Shown here in pieces: positions 60,000 to 64,000 of a stretch of 64,000 bases of DNA (the first letter of the stretch is position 1; every line of letters begins with the position of its first letter). The notes beneath the pieces are model-generated. The model ran no database searches and had not been told where the DNA came from. It worked only from the letters and a program-made list of their open reading frames with translations. Location: assembly GCF_011761355.1 (NCBI RefSeq), contig NZ_JAASRW010000001.1, forward strand, positions 806,001 to 870,000. The letters run 5' to 3'. This DNA is from Paenibacillus lupini. GTDB lineage: Bacteria; Bacillota; Bacilli; Paenibacillales; Paenibacillaceae. The position numbers and the translations under genes are program-made.

Positions 60000-60333
60000 T
60001 CTTCAAGAGGCTTCGAAATGGTACTCTGAACATCTCGGCTTTAAATTAGCGGTTGATGACCCGATTTGTCTGGAATTGAGAACTGAATCAGGAGTCCGAG
60101 TATTCTTAATCCCTAATGATGAAGGAAAAGTTACATCTCATATGAAGTATACTAATGGTGTACAAGCAACATACGGCTTTACTGTGGATGATGATATCCG
60201 TTCGCTCTACCAGCAATTTAATGACAAGGGTATTAAGGTAGGAAAGTTGTCAGACTATCAAGGCTTGTCCTTTAAGTTTTTTGATCCTGATGGAAATGCA
60301 ATTGAGCTTTGGGGTGACTACCCAACAACATAG
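59959..60333 (+). CDS. VOC/glyoxalase superfamily protein
   Basis: 124 residues, one VOC domain with the paired beta-alpha-beta-beta-beta modules: YIPVTNLQEASKWYSEHLGFKLAVDDP, GFTVDDDIRSLYQQFNDKGIKVGK and the ending FKFFDPDGNAIELWGDYP with the metal-site Glu. Members include glyoxalase, dioxygenases and fosfomycin or bleomycin resistance proteins; the type is not clear. GGGAGGCGG precedes the ATG, inside the upstream gene. Confidence 0.88.
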   Translation: MQLKTSYQYIPVTNLQEASKWYSEHLGFKLAVDDPICLELRTESGVRVFLIPNDEGKVTSHMKYTNGVQATYGFTVDDDIRSLYQQFNDKGIKVGKLSDYQGLSFKFFDPDGNAIELWGDYPTT

Positions 60334-60373
60334 CATTAAACTAACGTAAGAACATTAGCTAAATAAACACAGC

Positions 60374-60408
60374 ACGACAGCTCAAACATGATGAGCTGTC
60401 GTTTTTTT
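60374..60408 (+). terminator. Terminator after the VOC gene
   Basis: ACGACAGCTCA (60374-60384) pairs perfectly with TGAGCTGTCGT (60392-60402), followed by seven T residues. Confidence 0.93.
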
Positions 60409-60539
60409 AACGTTAGTTCAAAACAATGCAGTTTTATGGAAGTAAAGGGAAGTGTGTGTAATACAGTATCTCATACAAGAGAAACATGCTAATATAAGAG
60501 TGTTTTAATAAATGTAATTCAATTAAGGAGAGTTAACAT

Positions 60540-60569
60540 ATGATCATCAAATTCATTCGATTAAGGTAA
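60540..60569 (+). CDS. Leader peptide MIIKFIRLR of the rRNA methyltransferase gene
   Basis: AAGGAG (60525-60530) stands 9 bases before ATG 60540, which opens nine codons ending Arg-Leu-Arg-stop. Arg/Lys-X-Arg/Lys at the end of a short leader is the known macrolide-dependent ribosome-arrest motif (as in ErmD-type and Msr leaders). The adjacent terminator and the downstream 23S rRNA methyltransferase support a sensing role. Confidence 0.65.
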   Translation: MIIKFIRLR

Positions 60570-60572
60570 TGT

Positions 60573-60640
60573 AAGGTGCAGATCACATAACCCAGCTTTT
60601 TTAAACAAAATGCATGGGTTTATTTGACTGTGCCTTTTTT
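60573..60640 (+). terminator. Attenuator terminator between leader peptide and rlmA-type gene
   Basis: AAGGTGCAG (60573-60581) pairs with CTGTGCCTT (60628-60636, two wobble pairs), enclosing an inner stem ATAACCCA (60587-60594) with TGGGTTTAT (60615-60623, one bulge). Six T residues end it. The leader-codon stretch 60553-60566 is also largely complementary to 60647-60660, just before the methyltransferase Shine-Dalgarno. Confidence 0.7.
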
Positions 60641-60674
60641 CGTTTACCTAATTTGAATGAAAAGGGTGCTATTT

Positions 60675-61565
60675 ATGTTGGGAAAAAGTAAAAAGTTGAT
60701 GAGTGCTGGAAAAATTGAAAGGTTTCAGGAGATATTCATATGCCCATTATGTAAAAAACAGATGCAAATGGTCAATTTACAAAGTTTAGTTTGCAGCAGT
60801 CAGCATTGCTATGATATAGCAAAGCAAGGATATATAAACCTATTGTCTCGAGCTAGTAATACTAAGTATGATAAAAAAATCTTCGAATACAGAAGGGTAA
60901 TCAGCAAAAGCGGTTTATTTATTCCCTTACATGCTGCGGTAAGTGAAATTATAATGAGTCAACTCCCAAATATTGAGCCTATAAGCATACTGGATGCAGG
61001 TTGTGGAGAAGGCACTCACTTAAATAACATAAAAATAGAAATAAATCAGAAAAAACTCAACTCATTATTGGCTGTAGGAATCGATATTTCAAAAGAGGGA
61101 ATTAGTTTTGCTGCAGCTGAATATTCAAATGCGATTTGGTGTGTCGCGGACCTTGCAAACTGTCCATTTGCAAGTCAGCAATTCAATTACATTTTAAACA
61201 TTCTTTCACCTGCAAATTATTCTGAATTCCAGAGATTGATTACTGATGATGGTTTGGTGATTAAAATCGTCCCTGAACAGGATTATCTAAAAGAATTACG
61301 GGAAATCTTTTACGAGGGATTAGATAAACAGGTTTATTCAAATTCACTTATAATTAGTCATTTTAACGAGCACTTCAAATTATTAGATGTAGAAAGCATT
61401 CGATATCAAGTAAATCTAAGTGCCCCTTTAATCGAACCTTTACTAGGTATGACGCCATTATCCTGGGGGACTTCCAAAGAGCGCCTAGAAAAAATTCTAC
61501 ACATGAATCTGAAACAAGTCACGATGGACTTTAAAATTTTGATTGGTAAGAAATTAACCACATGA
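60675..61565 (+). CDS. RlmA-type 23S rRNA (guanine-N1) methyltransferase
   Basis: 296 residues from ATG 60675 (AAAAGGGTG upstream; the in-frame ATG at 60657 precedes it). N-terminal zinc-binding CPLC (23-26) and C40/H44-C45, the region IAKQGYINLLS typical of RlmA, then SAM motif I SILDAGCGEGTHLNNI near 103 and IDISKEGISFAAAEY. RlmA(I)/(II) methylate G745/G748 of 23S rRNA; the RlmA(II) member TlrB contributes to tylosin resistance. A+T-rich. The leader and attenuator upstream suggest macrolide induction. Confidence 0.88.
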   Translation: MLGKSKKLMSAGKIERFQEIFICPLCKKQMQMVNLQSLVCSSQHCYDIAKQGYINLLSRASNTKYDKKIFEYRRVISKSGLFIPLHAAVSEIIMSQLPNIEPISILDAGCGEGTHLNNIKIEINQKKLNSLLAVGIDISKEGISFAAAEYSNAIWCVADLANCPFASQQFNYILNILSPANYSEFQRLITDDGLVIKIVPEQDYLKELREIFYEGLDKQVYSNSLIISHFNEHFKLLDVESIRYQVNLSAPLIEPLLGMTPLSWGTSKERLEKILHMNLKQVTMDFKILIGKKLTT

Positions 61566-61621
61566 TTAAACTATTTTACTAACGATGTACAGTAGTTGAT
61601 AGTTGAATTCCCAAACTGATG

Positions 61622-61670
61622 AAGCTGCCGGTAAACCATCGGCAGCTTTGTAACGTTAATGGGCAGGATC
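61622..61670 (+). repeat. Hairpin plus ACGTTAAYGGGC repeat, copy 2
   Basis: AAGCTGCCGG, a short loop, ATCGGCAGCTTT, then GTAACGTTAATGGGC, matching copy 1 at 50160-50212 in order and spacing. It also lies directly behind a gene and may act as its terminator. Confidence 0.55.
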
Positions 61671-61679
61671 ATTTAAATG

Positions 61680-61940
61680 GAGGGGTTATCCTTCTCTTGA
61701 TTGTTGTAAAACGTTTTACAGGTTCGGATAGGTTGCTTGAACTTGCATGCGGCTGGGGAACTTTAGTCAGGGCACTTGTCTTGCTCGGCTTGAACGATAT
61801 TCATGGAGTTTCAATCTTGGTTGGAAGTATGGCGGCTCTAGTTATGCTGCCATTCTTAAAGCGATCGTCTACAGCACTCCCGTCTTGAAACTGGCATTTG
61901 GAACGAATTCGGAAATAGTGATTCAAACATCGATATAGAG
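61680..61940 (+). other. Gene-poor stretch with degenerate coding-like sequence
   Basis: Between 61566 and 62122 no frame has a convincing start and ribosome-binding site. One frame contains DRLLELACGWGTLVRALVLLGL, which resembles a SAM-methyltransferase motif I but is not continued by the other motifs; an adjacent frame carries GWKYGGSSYAAILKAIVYSTP. It may be a decayed gene; no family assignment is safe. Confidence 0.3.
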
Positions 61941-62122
61941 GGTATATCTTAGAAAAGAAGCAGCATTCAACGTATCACCACACTGAAATGAAGGAGTCAT
62001 TTAATTCTATTAATGCCGGCCTGAATCTAGGTCTTGTTGAACATTTGCTCCTTTTTGTTAATACATGGAGCAAGTGTTTATTTTGTTTGGGATACGTAAT
62101 TAATCATTTGGGGGAATTTTCG

Positions 62123-62338
62123 ATGAATAAACAATCTTTGGATTTCATTAAACAAACACTTGAAGAGTTAAAGCAAAGAACAATTTCTGTACTGGAGGAG
62201 GGACAGATTGAGCACGTTATTCTGATGTTGGACAGGAAGTATCCAGCGCATTTGTTAGAAGAAGCCAGTGGTGATATCTCTATTCAAGAAAGCTCTGAAC
62301 TGAGGTATTTAGATGAGCAAGTATCAACTCGAAATTAA
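62123..62338 (+). CDS. Small hypothetical protein, 71 residues
   Basis: ATG 62123 follows GGGGGAA. MNKQSLDFIKQTLEELKQRTISVLEEGQIEHVILMLDRKYPAH... is soluble and helical with acidic character. The next gene starts 28 bases after its stop, so the two are probably co-transcribed. No family recognised. Confidence 0.6.
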   Translation: MNKQSLDFIKQTLEELKQRTISVLEEGQIEHVILMLDRKYPAHLLEEASGDISIQESSELRYLDEQVSTRN

Positions 62339-62366
62339 ACTTATATATCGAAAAGGAGTGTTTGTA

Positions 62367-62714
62367 ATGTCTGAAAAAACATTATACGTATCTGTATCCA
62401 GCAAAAGTCTTGATACGGAAGCTTCTATGAATGAACAGCTTGAGGTCCGCGGGACAGAGGAGGAGCTCGAAAAGCTGCATCGAATGCTTGAACATCTACA
62501 GCGGGACGATGAGGTGACCCAATTCAGAGCTCCAATTCCGTATAAATCCGCGGATCACGATAAAGCAACGGATCAGTTTAACGATGATCTGCTCAAACTC
62601 TATCAAGTAATCTACAATTTGGGGACAGACAAGACGAAGGCTCATATTCATGATATGAACATACTTAATAAGCTGCAGAATACCGATTACGAATATCCTG
62701 GCTACGAGCGTTAA
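62367..62714 (+). CDS. Hypothetical protein, 115 residues
   Basis: ATG 62367 follows AAAAGGAGTG. The product starts MSEKTLYVSVSSKSLDTEASMNEQLEVRGTEEELEKLHRMLEHL, soluble, with a helical middle and a Tyr-rich C-terminus (DYEYPGYER). No catalytic motif or signal peptide is seen. Ends at a strong terminator. Confidence 0.7.
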   Translation: MSEKTLYVSVSSKSLDTEASMNEQLEVRGTEEELEKLHRMLEHLQRDDEVTQFRAPIPYKSADHDKATDQFNDDLLKLYQVIYNLGTDKTKAHIHDMNILNKLQNTDYEYPGYER

Positions 62715-62731
62715 TTGGTAACACAATGTAA

Positions 62732-62768
62732 AACCTTCCGTTTCGAGTTTCGACGGAAGGTTTTTTTA
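62732..62768 (+). terminator. Terminator after the two small genes
   Basis: AACCTTCCGT (62732-62741) pairs perfectly with ACGGAAGGTT (62753-62762), followed by T residues. Confidence 0.93.
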
Positions 62769-62822
62769 CTTATAATTTTTAGAACTCTTATGAAAGGGCA
62801 GGGTGATACTCCATCCAATCAA

Positions 62823-64000
62823 TCACCTGCTATCAAGCTTCTGCCTAATCGATTGCTCAATCGAATCCATCGGATTGCTGCCTGGTTTCGGAATAAAGTA
62901 AGCAGGCACGTTTGGCTTATACAGTCCGCTGGCAGTGGCCAACTCAACGCTAATCGAACCTTTATCTTCAACGAGCGATTGGAGCAGAGTCGAGGTCATG
63001 CCGGCTTTCTTTGTCTGCAAAGCTGCGTGAACGACTTCGACCATATCACCTCGAAGGAAAGGCTTAGCGTTGGCAAGCCGCGAGGCAGCACCCTCTGTCA
63101 GCATTCCGTTGTTATGTGACAATTCTGCCGCATTGGAAGTCGTTGCGTTGGAATAACCAAGCAATCGGTTGATTAAGGTCAAAAATTCTTTGCCCGTCAT
63201 TAAACGATCTGGAGCAAATGAGCCATTCCCGATGCCTTTGACATAACCCTTGCTAGCTGCGTAAGCAATGGATTGAACAGCCCAGTGTGAGCCTTTTACA
63301 TCGGTAAAGCTGGACTTCTTTTGTATTCTTGCGGCGTCGTCCGCCTCACCGGAAAGTCGAAGCAGCATAACGGTGCCTTGCGCGCGAGTTATGGGGTCCC
63401 CTAATTGATACCCGTAATTGGTTCCCATAAATAGGCCAAGCTGATTCAACGTATCCGCTTGTTGCGTACGTTGGCTGGAATTTGTGGAATCGGATGCGGA
63501 AAGGATAGATACTTCTTCTAGTAGTTGATCCGATTGAACTTGTTTTGAATAATTTGAGGTTACTTCTTCAAGCTTTGGTTCATCGGTTTTCGGTGTCTCC
63601 GGTATTGGTTCAACTTCCACGCCGTTTATTTCTCCGGTATGGACTAGACTAGAGGGATCGGAGATATACGAGCTGACATAGTAGTCTGGAGCAGGCGGGT
63701 TATTAATCAAAAAGAGTGGAGAGGCGTTCAGTTGATATTCAGTTAAAATTCCTTGCGGGTCGAAGGATTGGACAAGAGTAATCGACTTCATTGGCTCATT
63801 AAAATCCTTTACTACCGTACTTTCATCCAATTTTTTACCAGACCAGAACTGGACGGAAGTTTGTTTCTTCAGCATACTATTCTCATCAAACTCATTGCTT
63901 ATTGCATTGCTTAAGAAGCGATCCGACCCGCCTTCTCCGGACATTCTTATAAACTGCTCTTCGATGTATTGGTCGCCTGTGAACAAATGCACGATACCGT
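62823..64000 (-). CDS. SLH-domain surface protein, C-terminal part (cut by window edge)
   Basis: At least 392 residues; the frame is open through position 64000, so the N-terminus lies outside. An N-terminal region of unknown fold is followed by an acidic Pro/Glu/Thr linker (EINGVEVEPIPETPKTDEPKLEE) and about two to three S-layer-homology repeats (LGLFMGTNYGYQLGDPITRAQGTVMLLRLSG, FTDVKGSHWAVQSIAYAASKGYVKGIGNGSFAPDRLMTGKEFLTLINRLLGY, GDMVEVVHAALQTK). SLH repeats bind pyruvylated wall polysaccharide, holding the protein on the cell surface. Confidence 0.88.
   Translation of the reverse strand, partial: GIVHLFTGDQYIEEQFIRMSGEGGSDRFLSNAISNEFDENSMLKKQTSVQFWSGKKLDESTVVKDFNEPMKSITLVQSFDPQGILTEYQLNASPLFLINNPPAPDYYVSSYISDPSSLVHTGEINGVEVEPIPETPKTDEPKLEEVTSNYSKQVQSDQLLEEVSILSASDSTNSSQRTQQADTLNQLGLFMGTNYGYQLGDPITRAQGTVMLLRLSGEADDAARIQKKSSFTDVKGSHWAVQSIAYAASKGYVKGIGNGSFAPDRLMTGKEFLTLINRLLGYSNATTSNAAELSHNNGMLTEGAASRLANAKPFLRGDMVEVVHAALQTKKAGMTSTLLQSLVEDKGSISVELATASGLYKPNVPAYFIPKPGSNPMDSIEQSIRQKLDSR

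Noticed and set aside
61747..61938. Possible methyltransferase gene downstream of the rlmA-type gene
   Set aside because: The motif-like LLELACGWGTL is not followed by the remaining motifs, and no start with a ribosome-binding site exists.
1..64000. CRISPR arrays, tRNA or rRNA genes, insertion sequences, prophage
   Set aside because: No regularly spaced direct repeats, no tRNA-like cloverleaf sequence, and no transposase, integrase or phage structural motif was found on either strand.

Overview
The window looks like chromosomal DNA of a spore-forming, low-to-moderate G+C Firmicute, most probably Paenibacillus or a close relative. The support is a GerA/GerC/GerB germinant-receptor operon, an SLH-domain surface protein, a GH18 chitinase with a CBM and Fn3 repeats, a T-box leader, strong AGGAGG ribosome-binding sites with frequent GTG/TTG starts, and many compact Rho-independent terminators. 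I see no rRNA, tRNA, CRISPR array, prophage or intact insertion sequence.

Layout. 1-8250: end of an MFS transporter, T-box-controlled asd, a frameshifted 2-hydroxyacid dehydrogenase, a YmaF-type protein, then a five-gene operon (3619-7591) encoding a Tat-tagged GADH3-type subunit, a GMC flavoenzyme, TatC, TatA and a CuA-type lipoprotein, followed by a doubly frameshifted ogt. 8270-15230: methyltransferase, two YdcZ transporters around a Crp/Fnr regulator, AzlCD, a class A penicillin-binding protein and a dienelactone-hydrolase-like protein. 15224-19650: an Lsa-type ABC-F gene behind a structured leader, then a HelD-like helicase. 19647-25283: a LysR regulator divergent from an esterase/TSUP/isochorismatase/acetyl esterase/IMPase operon. 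25343-31389: chitinase, SDR plus TetR, pentapeptide-repeat protein, a cupin remnant, Rrf2 regulator and a thioredoxin-reductase-like flavoprotein. 31496-39046: gerACB, a Crp/Fnr regulator, and a Fur-box-preceded ferric-siderophore binding protein with a fused permease. 39573-41896: a visibly G+C-richer pair, class D beta-lactamase and divergent MocR regulator. 41946-50068: AraC/PhyH, small metabolic genes, Dps, HIT, and a BlaI/BlaR1 pair. 50513-54164: a two-subunit ABC exporter. 54300-64000: DUF421, a histidine-kinase stub plus VanZ, MerR with its dehydrogenase, Crp/Fnr plus a thiol redoxin, a VOC protein, an RlmA-type rRNA methyltransferase behind a leader peptide ending Arg-Leu-Arg, two small conserved proteins and the SLH protein.

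Themes. First, genes of antibiotic-resistance families are dense: Lsa ABC-F, HelD, pentapeptide protein, class D beta-lactamase, BlaI/BlaR1, ABC exporter, VanZ, RlmA. At least two, perhaps three, have a short leader frame plus a terminator directly upstream, which suggests ribosome-sensing attenuation. Second, the Tat operon looks like a self-contained secreted-oxidoreductase module with its own translocase. Third, three genes are broken in a way that adding single G residues at G runs would repair (four events), so they may be sequencing artefacts rather than true pseudogenes.
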